From the NCBI RefSeq assembly GCF_000426665.1, contig NZ_AUFU01000002.1, positions 119,585 to 183,584 of the forward strand: DNA of 64,000 nt. The letters run 5' to 3'. Source of the DNA: Centipeda artemidis DSM 19719. GTDB taxonomy: Bacteria > Bacillota > Negativicutes > Selenomonadales > Selenomonadaceae. A program made the translations under genes and the position numbers. This document shows positions 17,504 to 26,112 of this stretch, piece by piece; positions within the stretch are counted from its first letter, which is position 1, and the number at the start of each line of letters is the position of its first letter. Below the pieces are notes generated by a model that was given only the letters and a program-made list of their open reading frames with translations, ran no database searches and had not been told where the DNA came from.

Positions 17504-17532
17504 TTGACAATCCGGATGAAATTTCATAGAAT
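17504..17532 (+). promoter_or_regulatory. Promoter of rplM-rpsI
   Basis: Perfect TTGACA (17504-17509), 17-nt spacer, TAGAAT (17527-17532). It leaves a leader of about 95 nt before rplM, with partly complementary segments (GTGTGATAT near 17540 and ATATCGCATCAACAC near 17584) that could fold. Confidence 0.85.
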
Positions 17533-17632
17533 AGCAACGTGTGATATTTTTCATGTATCCATTAGCCCCGGAGTCGTGAGTGTATATCGCATCAACACAT
17601 AAAAAACTCTTATCTCTCTAGGGGGGAATTAC

Positions 17633-18073
17633 GTGAAAACCACGGTTATGGCAAAAGCTTCCGATGTTGAGCGCAAGTGGTATGTTGTAGACGCCGAGAA
17701 TCAGACGGTCGGACGCCTTGCAGCGGAGATCGCGAAGATTCTTCGCGGTAAGAATAAGCCCATTTACACGCCGCATGTCGACACCGGTGATTATGTCATT
17801 GTTATCAATGCTGAAAAAGTAAAGTTCACGGGAAAGAAGCTGACGGACAAGACCTATTTCCGTCACTCCGGCTATCAGGGCGGCACGACGTTCACGACTG
17901 CCGGTCAGATGCTCCAACGATTCCCTACCCGCGTCATTGAACATGCCGTTAAGGGTATGCTGCCGAAGAACAGCCTCGGCGCGCAGATGTTCCGCAAGCT
18001 GAACGTATATGTCGGCGCAGAGCATCCCCATGCGGCGCAGAAGCCGGAACCGCTGTCGTTTGACATTCGCTGA
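17633..18073 (+). CDS. rplM: 50S ribosomal protein L13
   Basis: Early-assembly protein of the large subunit. 146 aa, with [20 protein letters not shown] at the start and [20 protein letters not shown] near the end as in all L13 proteins. GTG start at 17633 is set by AGGGGGG 6 nt upstream and by the family's N-terminal MKTT. Cotranscribed with rpsI, 27 nt downstream. Confidence 0.98.
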   Translation: MKTTVMAKASDVERKWYVVDAENQTVGRLAAEIAKILRGKNKPIYTPHVDTGDYVIVINAEKVKFTGKKLTDKTYFRHSGYQGGTTFTTAGQMLQRFPTRVIEHAVKGMLPKNSLGAQMFRKLNVYVGAEHPHAAQKPEPLSFDIR

Positions 18074-18100
18074 GTTTCGTAAAAAGGAGGAATCTGTTCA

Positions 18101-18493
18101 ATGGCACAAGTTACTTACTACGGCACGGGACGCCGCAAGACCTCTGTCGCCCGCGTTCGCCTCGTCCCAGGCGACGGCAAGGTGACGATCAACGGTCGCG
18201 ATATGTCCGAATACTTTGGTCTTAAGACTCTCGAGCTGATCGTTCGTCAGCCGCTGAACCTGACGGAGACGGTTGATAAATATGACGTCATTGCCAATGT
18301 TGCAGGCGGCGGCGCATCCGGTCAGGCAGGCGCGATCCGCCACGGCATCACGCGCGCCCTCATCGAGATGGACGCGGAGCTTCGCCCGGCACTGAAGAAG
18401 GCGGGCTTCGTCACGCGTGACCCGCGCGAGAAGGAACGCCGCAAGTACGGTCTCAAGAAAGCGCGCAAGGCTTCGCAGTTCTCGAAGCGTTAA
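18101..18493 (+). CDS. rpsI: 30S ribosomal protein S9
   Basis: Small-subunit protein whose C-terminal tail reaches the P-site tRNA. 130 aa, with [16 protein letters not shown] at the start and the invariant basic tail ending QFSKR. AAAGGAGG upstream. Second gene of the rplM operon; a terminator follows. Confidence 0.98.
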   Translation: MAQVTYYGTGRRKTSVARVRLVPGDGKVTINGRDMSEYFGLKTLELIVRQPLNLTETVDKYDVIANVAGGGASGQAGAIRHGITRALIEMDAELRPALKKAGFVTRDPREKERRKYGLKKARKASQFSKR

Positions 18494-18516
18494 GTGCACG
18501 AACACAAAGCAATATA

Positions 18517-18554
18517 AAAATCCCCTCTTCCGGAAAAGAAGACGGGATTTTTTA
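18517..18554 (+). terminator. Intrinsic terminator of rplM-rpsI
   Basis: AAAATCCC-CTCTTC pairs with GAAGA-CGGGATTTT and runs into TTTTTTATT, 24 nt after the rpsI stop. Confidence 0.85.
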
Positions 18555-18603
18555 TTGACATTTTCTCCATATTAACCTATTATGTATATATAAAAAATAG
18601 GTT
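18555..18603 (+). promoter_or_regulatory. Promoter and possible operator of the Rrf2 regulator gene
   Basis: Perfect TTGACA (18555-18560), 17 nt, TATTAT (18578-18583). An inverted repeat AACCTAT (18574-18580) and ATAGGTT (18597-18603) straddles the -10 and the predicted start of transcription, a position expected for autorepression (inference). Confidence 0.65.
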
Positions 18604-18624
18604 TTATGAAAAGAGGCTCACGTC

Positions 18625-19068
18625 ATGAAAATTTCCGCGAAGGGACGGTATGGCATTGCCGCGATGGTTTTTCTTGCCCGCAATTACGATGCCTCCTCCC
18701 CCATCACCATCATCAGCATCTCCGAACATCTCGGCATCTCGAAGATATATCTCGAGCAGGTATTCTCGCTCCTCAAGCGCAGCCGGCTCGTCAATTCCAT
18801 CAAGGGCTCGCAGGGCGGCTATCAGCTCTCACGCCATCCGCGCGAGATCAACGCGTACGATGTGCTCTCCTCCATCGAGATCTCGCTGATTGAAAAAGCG
18901 GGTCCCGCGACGGATAAAATGGACGCGCTCAACCGTATGCTCTCGCGCTGCGTCTTTGACGAACTCGATCGAAGTATCCTTGAGACACTGCGCGGCATCA
19001 GTCTCGAGGATCTTCTCACCGCACTGAACCATGAGGAAACGGACGACAGCCTGATGTATTTTATCTAA
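18625..19068 (+). CDS. Rrf2 family transcriptional regulator
   Basis: A 147-aa winged-helix regulator. The N-terminal MKISAKGRYGIAAMVFLARN and the wing SIKGSQGGYQLSRHP are diagnostic of Rrf2. Only one Cys is present (SRCVFDELD, about residue 112), so the three-Cys Fe-S site of IscR/NsrR is absent; CymR-like or metabolite-responsive control is possible. AGAGG lies 9 nt upstream of ATG 18625. No target gene is adjacent, but its own promoter carries an inverted repeat. Confidence 0.92.
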   Translation: MKISAKGRYGIAAMVFLARNYDASSPITIISISEHLGISKIYLEQVFSLLKRSRLVNSIKGSQGGYQLSRHPREINAYDVLSSIEISLIEKAGPATDKMDALNRMLSRCVFDELDRSILETLRGISLEDLLTALNHEETDDSLMYFI

Positions 19069-19080
19069 TACGGTGCATGT

Positions 19081-19122
19081 AAAATTGGCTGCATGGAAAA
19101 ACTTCCATGCAGCCAATTTTTT
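19081..19122. terminator. Bidirectional intrinsic terminator between Rrf2 and DUF445 genes
   Basis: AATTGGCTGCATGGAA and TTCCATGCAGCCAATT form a perfect 16-bp stem with a 6-nt loop (AAAACT as read), flanked by A and T runs, so it can terminate both converging transcripts. Confidence 0.9.
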
Positions 19123-20410
19123 ATCCGGAAAAATAGGAAACGATAAAGAGAATCCCACCGATGCATCCGCCGACGAGCGAGCCGTTCACGCGAATCCACA
19201 GGAAATCCTGCTCGACCTTATCGTAGACGAGCCGATTGAGCTCATCGTCCGTCAGCCGTGCGAGCACATTCTCAACGATGACGCCGACGAGCGTCTGCGC
19301 ATGGAGCGCGGAGCGCGCGAGCAGGTCGTACAAAACCTTTGTGACGATCTTTTGCAGATCGGGGCTCTGCTCGATGAGGGAAAGCATGTGCCGATATTCC
19401 ACCCGGATGCTGCTGCGCAGATGTGTATAGAGTTCGGGCATATGCTCTTCAACGGCGTCCACATGCCGTGCACGATCCTCTTCGAAATGTCTGCGCATCT
19501 GATCAAAGAGACGTTTCAGAGTCTCCTCTATGGGCAGTTCATCCGCGATGCGCACTTGCAGTTCGCGTGCAAGAGAAAGGATCTCCTCGTCCCTGCGCAG
19601 ATCCAAAAGACATGCTCTGCAAAGCGACAGCGCCTTCTTCTGCAATGGCGAGCCGTCTGCCGCGATCTCGTCGAGCGCCGTGCAGATATGGCGTTGAATG
19701 AGGGAGGCGCCCTCTTCCAAATTGACGGTATTCGTCAACTCGAGGAGACGCGAGAGAAATCCATCCCCTAATTTTTCGTGCTCCATACGTTCCAGCGCAT
19801 CTCGAATCGAATGCCACATCTCCTCGGTGAGCGCTTCTTTTTTGAGCAGGACAGCAAGTTTTACAAGACCGCTGCGATCCCATGCATTTTTTTGGGAGGT
19901 GTCGACGATCCGATCGATCAGTGCGGCGATATTCTCCTGCAAAACGAGATTTTTAATACGTCCGGACAAATAGGAAATCATCTTCGTATTGTGCCCGCGC
20001 AGGAAGGATGCACGGAGGAAATGCATGACAGTATTCGTCAGCCCTTCTTCTGTCTCGGGACGCCGGAGGTATGCCTGCATCATCGGGACGAGATGAATTT
20101 TTTCAATATGGCGGAAGATTTTGCGCCGTGAGAAAAATTCCTTCTGTACCATCACGACAATCGCGTGAATGAATCCCGCACGGCGGCGCGGGAGCAGCGC
20201 CGTGTGGTACGGGAATCCGAGCGGCTTCTTAAAAAGTGCGGTCACGGCGAACCAGTCCGCCGCCCCGCCGACGAGCGCCGCCTCGCTGACGGCGAGCAAA
20301 CCGCCCGCCCATACGGCGCCGGGATAGGAAAGATGCAAATAGAGCGAAATGAGGAAACAGAGGAAGGAGAGGAGCAGCGCCCTGTCCGCAGTGTTCAGAG
20401 AGCGCATCAT
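19121..20410 (-). CDS. DUF445 family membrane-associated protein (copy 2 of tandem pair)
   Basis: A 429-aa member of the DUF445 (YjiN-like) family. Two hydrophobic segments lie near the N terminus (about 10-50), where AALVGGAADWFAVTALFKKP is the family hallmark. A long helical body follows, then a C-terminal hydrophobic hairpin (VNGSLVGGCIGGILFIVSY). Function unknown; the family sits at the inner membrane. ATG 20410 overlaps the upstream copy's TGA (ATGA), so the pair is coupled. Confidence 0.88.
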   Translation of the reverse strand: MMRSLNTADRALLLSFLCFLISLYLHLSYPGAVWAGGLLAVSEAALVGGAADWFAVTALFKKPLGFPYHTALLPRRRAGFIHAIVVMVQKEFFSRRKIFRHIEKIHLVPMMQAYLRRPETEEGLTNTVMHFLRASFLRGHNTKMISYLSGRIKNLVLQENIAALIDRIVDTSQKNAWDRSGLVKLAVLLKKEALTEEMWHSIRDALERMEHEKLGDGFLSRLLELTNTVNLEEGASLIQRHICTALDEIAADGSPLQKKALSLCRACLLDLRRDEEILSLARELQVRIADELPIEETLKRLFDQMRRHFEEDRARHVDAVEEHMPELYTHLRSSIRVEYRHMLSLIEQSPDLQKIVTKVLYDLLARSALHAQTLVGVIVENVLARLTDDELNRLVYDKVEQDFLWIRVNGSLVGGCIGGILFIVSYFSG

Positions 20411-21633
20411 AGTCCCCACATCCTTTCCGCGAGGGTCACGCACAGAGAGAGCCCCATGCCGACAATAGCGCCGACGACGGCACCGTTGACACGGATCATC
20501 TGGAGATCGCCGCGCACCTTTCGTTCGATGAACGCGATCAGCTCGTCGTCACTTTTTTTGCTCAGATATTCGCGCACAAATACTGCGACGAGATCGTGAT
20601 GCTTGTCGATCTCCGCGGCGATCAGCCCCTTCACGAAGCGATCCGCGCGGCTCTGCCACGCGGCGGAGTGTACGAAGGTATCTAATTTTTCATTGAGGAG
20701 CTGCTTGAGGTAAGGAACCCAGAACGGACGTGCGCCTTTGACCCGCGTTTCGATAAAGTCGACAATCATTGACGCGATGTCAATATGTTCGGCAAGATGC
20801 ATCTTATATTGATACAGTATATCACGCAGCGCAGGATCGCTCCGAACGGCGGTGACAAACGCGCCAAGCGCCGCCACGCCGTCGATATGGCGCCAATGCT
20901 CCGCTTCGAGCGCGCTCTCGAGCATCTCGTCGAGGTAGTCGGTCAATCCTTCGACAATCATTGCATCGTCGAAAAACGACAGGACAAAGGCGCGTATCAT
21001 ACCGTCCCCCTCATACTCCGCACGCATGGAGGCAACGTTCTCATGCAGCAGTTCCTGAAAGGCATCCGTCCGTATGATGCGGCGCCCCATGCGAACGAAT
21101 ACGTTAAAGATGCGATCCGCATGGGGATGCTCCGCAAGAACGGAGAGCAGCTGTGCGAGACTATCCTCGAGAGGCAGGCTCCGCAGCGCCTGTATGATAT
21201 AGGGGGTCAGCTCCCGCGCGGCGTTCTCACTGTCCACTCCCGCCGTGATATGATGCAATATGTCGACCGCCGCATCAACGAGCCGTTCGCGCCCCCCGCG
21301 ATGCTCTAAGTACTCTACGAGGAGCGCGCCGATATTCTCCTCTGATACAACCTGCATGATGTTATCGCGGCTAAGGAGATCACTCGACGAGAACGATACG
21401 AGGGACTCCATAATGCGCGCCCGGTTGCGCCGCAGGATATCCGTCCGATGCGATATGCCGAGCGGACGCCCGAAAATCGCCTTGATGGCAAACCAATCGG
21501 CAAGCCCCCCGATCGTCGCGGCGAGAAATCCGTGATGCAGCGTACTCATGAGAATACCGCCGCCGCCCATCGTGGACGCGGCGCCGATCACGCTGACGGC
21601 AAGCGCAAGATTCGCTTGATTTTCCTTCTGCAC
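20407..21633 (-). CDS. DUF445 family membrane-associated protein (copy 1 of tandem pair)
   Basis: A 408-aa DUF445 protein with the hallmark GGLADWFAIKAIFGRPLG near residue 42 and the C-terminal VNGAVVGAIVGMGLSLCVTL. It is clearly related to, but divergent from, the copy at 19121-20410, so it is an old duplication that may form a hetero-oligomer (inference). GTG start at 21633 behind GAGG. It lies 19 nt downstream of galU, probably in one transcript. Confidence 0.88.
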   Translation of the reverse strand: MQKENQANLALAVSVIGAASTMGGGGILMSTLHHGFLAATIGGLADWFAIKAIFGRPLGISHRTDILRRNRARIMESLVSFSSSDLLSRDNIMQVVSEENIGALLVEYLEHRGGRERLVDAAVDILHHITAGVDSENAARELTPYIIQALRSLPLEDSLAQLLSVLAEHPHADRIFNVFVRMGRRIIRTDAFQELLHENVASMRAEYEGDGMIRAFVLSFFDDAMIVEGLTDYLDEMLESALEAEHWRHIDGVAALGAFVTAVRSDPALRDILYQYKMHLAEHIDIASMIVDFIETRVKGARPFWVPYLKQLLNEKLDTFVHSAAWQSRADRFVKGLIAAEIDKHHDLVAVFVREYLSKKSDDELIAFIERKVRGDLQMIRVNGAVVGAIVGMGLSLCVTLAERMWGL

Positions 21634-21652
21634 AGAGGTCGCCTCACATTAT

Positions 21653-22534
21653 TTAGAGTGTCGGCACAAGTGCTTTGAGATAGTCGCGGAATGGTGCCCC
21701 AAGATCCGCGCGTCGCAGAGCAAACTCTACTGTCGCCTGTAAAAATCCGAGTTTATCCCCCAAGTCGTAACGCTGTCCCTCAAAATCATACGCATAGACC
21801 GCTTCACGCTGTGCCAAGACCTTGAGCGCATCCGTGAGCTGGATCTCCCCGCCCTTGCCCGGTGTCGTATTGCCTAGGATCTCAAAGATCCCCGGGCATA
21901 TGATATACCTGCCGAGCACCGCCATGCGGCTTGGCGCTTCTTCGAGCGCAGGTTTTTCCACCATATCGTGAACGCGCATCAAACGCGTATTCCCCAGGTT
22001 CTTGCCCGCAACGATGCCATAGGACGATACCTGCTCGTCCGCGACAACCTGACAGCCAAGTACCGAGCCGCCTGTCTCCTCGTAGACGTCCATGAGTTGG
22101 CGCAGCGCCGAGCGCTGCGGATGATAGACCACGTCGTCGCCAAGCAGAACTGCAAACGGTTCATTCCCTACAAAGCTCTTTGCACACAGGATCGCATCGC
22201 CGAGCCCTCGCATATATTTTTGGCGTACATAATGCACGTTCACATCCGTCGTCTCTCGTACGAGATCCAAGAGTTCCTGCTTTCCCTTGCGCTCCAGTTC
22301 ATGTTCCAGCGCCGGTGCCGCGTCGAAATGATCCTCAATGGCGCGCTTCCCGTGTCCGCTGATGATGAGAATGTCCTCAATACCGCTCGAGAGCGCTTCC
22401 TCGACAATATACTGGATGGTCGGCTTGTCCACGATGGGGAGCATCTCTTTCGGTGTCGCCTTAGTCGCGGGGAGAAATCGCGTGCCATATCCTGCGGCGG
22501 GAATCACTGCTTTTCGTATCGGCTGTCTCGTCAT
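21653..22534 (-). CDS. galU: UTP-glucose-1-phosphate uridylyltransferase
   Basis: Makes UDP-glucose from UTP and glucose-1-phosphate for polysaccharide and lipopolysaccharide synthesis. 293 aa; nucleotide-binding PAAGYGTRFLPATKATPKEM at about 8-27 and the later VEKPALEEAPS motif are typical. ATG 22534 has AGGAG 8 nt upstream; the ATG two codons earlier is too close to that site. Confidence 0.96.
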   Translation of the reverse strand: MTRQPIRKAVIPAAGYGTRFLPATKATPKEMLPIVDKPTIQYIVEEALSSGIEDILIISGHGKRAIEDHFDAAPALEHELERKGKQELLDLVRETTDVNVHYVRQKYMRGLGDAILCAKSFVGNEPFAVLLGDDVVYHPQRSALRQLMDVYEETGGSVLGCQVVADEQVSSYGIVAGKNLGNTRLMRVHDMVEKPALEEAPSRMAVLGRYIICPGIFEILGNTTPGKGGEIQLTDALKVLAQREAVYAYDFEGQRYDLGDKLGFLQATVEFALRRADLGAPFRDYLKALVPTL

Positions 22535-22608
22535 GTACATTGCTCCTAGCTTCCGCTGTAAATAAAGCGCGAGGTGCTTTCTGCCCCGCGCCCATATATC
22601 CTAAAAAG

Positions 22609-23676
22609 TTACGTCCGTGCCAAAATTTCCAATACGGCGTCGCCGATCTCCGACGTCTGCGCCGTACCGCCAAGATCAGGCGTGAGCGTCCGCCGTTCTA
22701 TGAGCAGTGTCTCAATGGCGGATAGAATCCGCGCGCCCCAAAGAGGTTCGCTGAGAAAGTCCAGCATTTGACTCACCGACCAAATCGACGCCAGAGGATT
22801 TGCAAGCCCACGCCCCGCGATATCCGGCGCACTGCCGTGAATCGGCTCGAACATCGACGGGAACCTGCGCTCCGGATTGAGGTTTGCACCGGCGGCAAGC
22901 CCCATGCCGCCTGCAATCGCAGCTCCTAGATCTGTCAGAATATCACCGAAAAGGTTGCTTGTCACGACAATCTCAAACCGTTTTGGATCTTTGACAAAGA
23001 ACATGCTCGCCGCATCGACGAGAAGCGTATGTGTCTCGACATCTGGGTAGTCCTCGCCCACCTCTGCAAAAATCCGATCCCAAAAGACCATGGAGTAACG
23101 CAGTGCGTTCCCCTTCGATATAGAAGTTAAAGAGCGCTTCTCCCGGCGCGCCAGCTCATAGGCATAGCGAATGACGCGTTCGCATCCGTGGCGCGAGAAC
23201 ACCCCCGTTTGGAGCGCCATTTCCCGCTCCGTCCCCGGATAGAGATGCGCGCCGACATTGGCGTATTCGCCTTCACTGTTCTCCCGCACGACTATCATAT
23301 CGATATCGTCCGGCAGAGCGCCGGCAAGTGGACAGGGGGCTCCTTTGAGGAGTTTTACCGGGCGCAGGTTGATATATTGATCAAAGCCTCGGCGAATGCG
23401 CAGGAGCAAGTCGCCGAGCGATATGTGATCCGGCACGCCGGGGTATCCGACGGCACCAAGATAGACGGCATCGAACGCACGGAGCGTATCGAGTCCATCC
23501 GGCGGCATCATCTCTCCGGTTCTGAGGTAATATTCGCATCCCCATGGAAAATCCTCAAATGAGACGGTAAACGTACCGCTCATCCCGGCAATGCCGGAGA
23601 ACACTTTCTTGCCTTCTGCCAAGACCTCCGGTCCGATCCCGTCGCCTGCGATCACCGCAATATTAAAATGCTTCAT
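22609..23676 (-). CDS. Isocitrate/isopropylmalate-family dehydrogenase, tartrate/D-malate type
   Basis: A 355-aa NAD-dependent beta-decarboxylating dehydrogenase. Motifs include IAGDGIGPEVLAEGKKV, the substrate segment VRENSEGEYANVGAHLYPGT and the C-terminal EPIHGSAPDIAGRGLANP. The wording of the NSEGEYAN segment resembles tartrate/D-malate dehydrogenase (TtuC/DmlA) more than LeuB or Icd, and no leu genes are nearby. ATG 23676 with AGGGGG 8 nt upstream. Exact substrate is inferred. Confidence 0.85.
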   Translation of the reverse strand: MKHFNIAVIAGDGIGPEVLAEGKKVFSGIAGMSGTFTVSFEDFPWGCEYYLRTGEMMPPDGLDTLRAFDAVYLGAVGYPGVPDHISLGDLLLRIRRGFDQYINLRPVKLLKGAPCPLAGALPDDIDMIVVRENSEGEYANVGAHLYPGTEREMALQTGVFSRHGCERVIRYAYELARREKRSLTSISKGNALRYSMVFWDRIFAEVGEDYPDVETHTLLVDAASMFFVKDPKRFEIVVTSNLFGDILTDLGAAIAGGMGLAAGANLNPERRFPSMFEPIHGSAPDIAGRGLANPLASIWSVSQMLDFLSEPLWGARILSAIETLLIERRTLTPDLGGTAQTSEIGDAVLEILART

Positions 23677-23721
23677 CCAGAACACCCCCTTTTCGATCGA
23701 CTTTCTAAAAATGTGTCGGCA

Positions 23722-24921
23722 TTAAAACGAATCCGCAATCGTCTTAATCAAAAGTGACTGCTGCTGGCGAGGCAGGTTGCTGCGATGCAACGCACGACCA
23801 AATCCAATCAAGAAGTCAATTTTTTGCAGTTTTGTCAACGTCGTATTATCACGTAAAACCTGTGTGAGTGCGCGCATTCCCTCAACCGTAGGATCTTTTT
23901 TTAACTGAATTTCCATGGCGAGCTGGCCGGCAAGAATATGGCGGCGCACTTCATCCGAAATTCCGGCGAGTGTATCATCCTGCATCTGCTGAGGTCGCGG
24001 TGTCAGTGCGGGAACTCCTTCGGGACGCACGGAACGCTCAGGAACCGCTTGCACCGAATGTTCCTCCTTCCGCAGTCCCTGTGAGGATGGCGTATCGAGA
24101 CTATCGAACCGCTCCGGTTTCTTCGGTGGTGCAGGCACATCCGCAGGAGGGTTCAGTGTAAACTGCTCATGCGGCATCTGCGCATAGCGGGGGCGTTCCG
24201 GTTTCTGCAGCGCTTCTTCCCCTCCAACAGCTGCCATAGACATGCTCTGCTGCGGCACGGAGACAGCAGCCTGTGTCGGCATCTGTGCTGCGGGCTGATG
24301 CAGATCTATCGGCATCTGCGATCCCTGCGTCGGAGGCGGCGGTACAGGTATATTCTGTGCAGGTTCCCGGTGCATGTCTTCCGGTGGTACGGACGGAACT
24401 GCGGGACGCGGAGGGATGACACGCGGCGGCTCGTTCTCCGGCACAACCTCTACGTGAGGAAGACCCTCTCCCTGCATATTCGTCCGACCGACGAGCTGCT
24501 GCGGCGCACGCCCCTCTTTTTCCGCCTGCTTCGTCTCGCGCTTCACGTCCGCCGCCGTGATGATGACGGGCTTTGCTTTCTGCGCGGAGAGCGTGAATGC
24601 AGGCGTATTGCTGCGCGCTGCGATACGTGTATCCACGTCATCCCAATGAAGACGTGCTGCACGCTGCGGAGCCGTGTGCGACGTCTGTTTTTGTACGGGT
24701 GCCGCCGCTGATTTTTTCTGTGCGGAGATCGATGCCTCATAGCTGTCCGATGCCGTATTCTCCTCCATCTTCGGCTGCCGGGTCTGATCCGTAACAAGCC
24801 GGTTCGAGTGAAACAGCTCCTGAGAATCCACCGTCCCTGATGTGGCTGCCGATGCCGTACCGGAAGAGAGTGCCATAAGCACGGCTGCAGTAATCATTGT
24901 TTTCTTCGACGAACCCTTCAT
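23722..24921 (-). CDS. Exported proline-rich protein of unknown function
   Basis: A 399-aa protein with a clear signal peptide (MKGSSKKTMITAAVLMALSS, cleavage probably after GTASA). A long low-complexity, Pro- and Gln-rich stretch runs from about 130 to 300 (clusters such as PPRVIPPRPAVPSVPPE and VPPPPTQGS). The compact helical C-terminal domain (about 310-399) is rich in Leu and basic residues. No known domain was recognised. A periplasmic or wall-spanning linker role is possible but unproven. It precedes nothing co-directional nearby and lies 46 nt after the next exported protein, so the two are likely cotranscribed. Confidence 0.7.
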   Translation of the reverse strand: MKGSSKKTMITAAVLMALSSGTASAATSGTVDSQELFHSNRLVTDQTRQPKMEENTASDSYEASISAQKKSAAAPVQKQTSHTAPQRAARLHWDDVDTRIAARSNTPAFTLSAQKAKPVIITAADVKRETKQAEKEGRAPQQLVGRTNMQGEGLPHVEVVPENEPPRVIPPRPAVPSVPPEDMHREPAQNIPVPPPPTQGSQMPIDLHQPAAQMPTQAAVSVPQQSMSMAAVGGEEALQKPERPRYAQMPHEQFTLNPPADVPAPPKKPERFDSLDTPSSQGLRKEEHSVQAVPERSVRPEGVPALTPRPQQMQDDTLAGISDEVRRHILAGQLAMEIQLKKDPTVEGMRALTQVLRDNTTLTKLQKIDFLIGFGRALHRSNLPRQQQSLLIKTIADSF

Positions 24922-24967
24922 TTGGAATCTTCTCCTTTATCTTTCATCCCTATCCTTAACAGTTCTT

Positions 24968-25624
24968 TTATTTTTGTGCTCCCGCGAGCGTTCGTGCCCC
25001 CTCTACAAACGCGGATACCGATGCGGCGCGCAGTTCCGGATTATCGATCAGCTCTAGTCCGTACCGCTCCCCGTTCGCACCGCGGAAAAACAATACTGCC
25101 ATCTGCGTGTCTGCGTGTGCCGCAGCATCGACGACACCGTCTCCGTCCTCATCAATCTCGATTTCCTTCGCCGTCATAGCAAAAATTGCCTTATTTCGCT
25201 CCGTTAGATTGACGAGCATGATGCCCTCGTAGCCGTTGCTGCCCATGATCCCCTTGAGAAGCGTCTCTGCCTGTTCCCGATCAATGCTGTTCAGATCCGG
25301 CAGTGCATCCGCGGAAAATGCATCCACGAGAACCACCCACGCATACTTGATATTGTATTCCTCGTTTTCAAAAATCAGCACCTCCCCCTTGCGCCCTTCA
25401 TACAGCACTGAGGCAGGAATCACTCCGACAGGCGCTTTAGGGCACATAATGCGGTAGCAGTAAGCCTTACTTTCATAAAGATACGGAAGAACCGTCTGCG
25501 AATGTTCCTGGACGGCTTCCTCCATTGGCTTTGTCGACGGAACTGTGTTTTCGGCATGTGCTGTACCAAACATGAGCAGCGATATACCGGCTGCCGCTAA
25601 TATATGTTTCGTGTTTTTTTTCAT
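24968..25624 (-). CDS. Exported protein with an EF-hand-like loop, unknown function
   Basis: A 218-aa protein with a signal peptide (MKKNTKHILAAAGISLLMFG, cleaved near AHA). Around residue 160, DEDGDGVVDAAA has the DxDGDGxxD spacing of an EF-hand/dockerin calcium loop but lacks the usual acidic twelfth position. The rest (AYCYRIMCPKAPVGVIPASV; KYAWVVLVDAFSADALPDL) matches no family I know. ATG 25624 overlaps the pncC stop (ATGA). Calcium binding is inference. Confidence 0.7.
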   Translation of the reverse strand: MKKNTKHILAAAGISLLMFGTAHAENTVPSTKPMEEAVQEHSQTVLPYLYESKAYCYRIMCPKAPVGVIPASVLYEGRKGEVLIFENEEYNIKYAWVVLVDAFSADALPDLNSIDREQAETLLKGIMGSNGYEGIMLVNLTERNKAIFAMTAKEIEIDEDGDGVVDAAAHADTQMAVLFFRGANGERYGLELIDNPELRAASVSAFVEGARTLAGAQK

Positions 25625-26112
25625 GAAATACTCCTTATCATATCCGCAGTCATCTGCAGCGCTTTTTCCACAGAGGCACGCTTATTTTCAAGGCGCGTCC
25701 CCGAAAATCGGTTCTCAGAGACCTCTGTGCCGCTCGTTGAAGATACGGCGATGTAGACGAGCCCGACGGGCTTGTCCGCCGTCCCGCCGCCGGGACCCGC
25801 GATGCCCGTGATGCCGACGCCGAGATCGGTGCGCATCAGGGCACGTATGCCCTCTGCCATCGCGCGCGCCACGGGTTCGGAGACCGCGCCGCAGGCGGCA
25901 AGGCTCTCCTCCGGCACACCTAGAATGCGCGCTTTCACCTCGTTCGTATAGGAGACGACACTACCCGTCAGATATGCGGAGCTGCCCGGCACATCCGTCA
26001 GCGTACTCGTAAGCAGTCCCCCTGTGCAGGATTCGGCACAGGAGATCGTAAGACCATTCTCCTCGAGCCGCCTGCCGATCTCGGCGGCAATCGCCACAAT
26101 GTTCTCCGCCAT
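25621..26112 (-). CDS. pncC: Nicotinamide-nucleotide amidohydrolase (CinA C-terminal domain protein)
   Basis: Deamidates nicotinamide mononucleotide to nicotinate mononucleotide in the pyridine nucleotide cycle. The 163-aa single domain carries SCAESCTGGLLTSTLTDVPG with the catalytic-type Ser and GITGIAGPGGGTADKPVGLV. It lacks the N-terminal MoeA-like part of full CinA. The start overlaps the rimO stop by one base. Confidence 0.93.
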   Translation of the reverse strand: MAENIVAIAAEIGRRLEENGLTISCAESCTGGLLTSTLTDVPGSSAYLTGSVVSYTNEVKARILGVPEESLAACGAVSEPVARAMAEGIRALMRTDLGVGITGIAGPGGGTADKPVGLVYIAVSSTSGTEVSENRFSGTRLENKRASVEKALQMTADMIRSIS

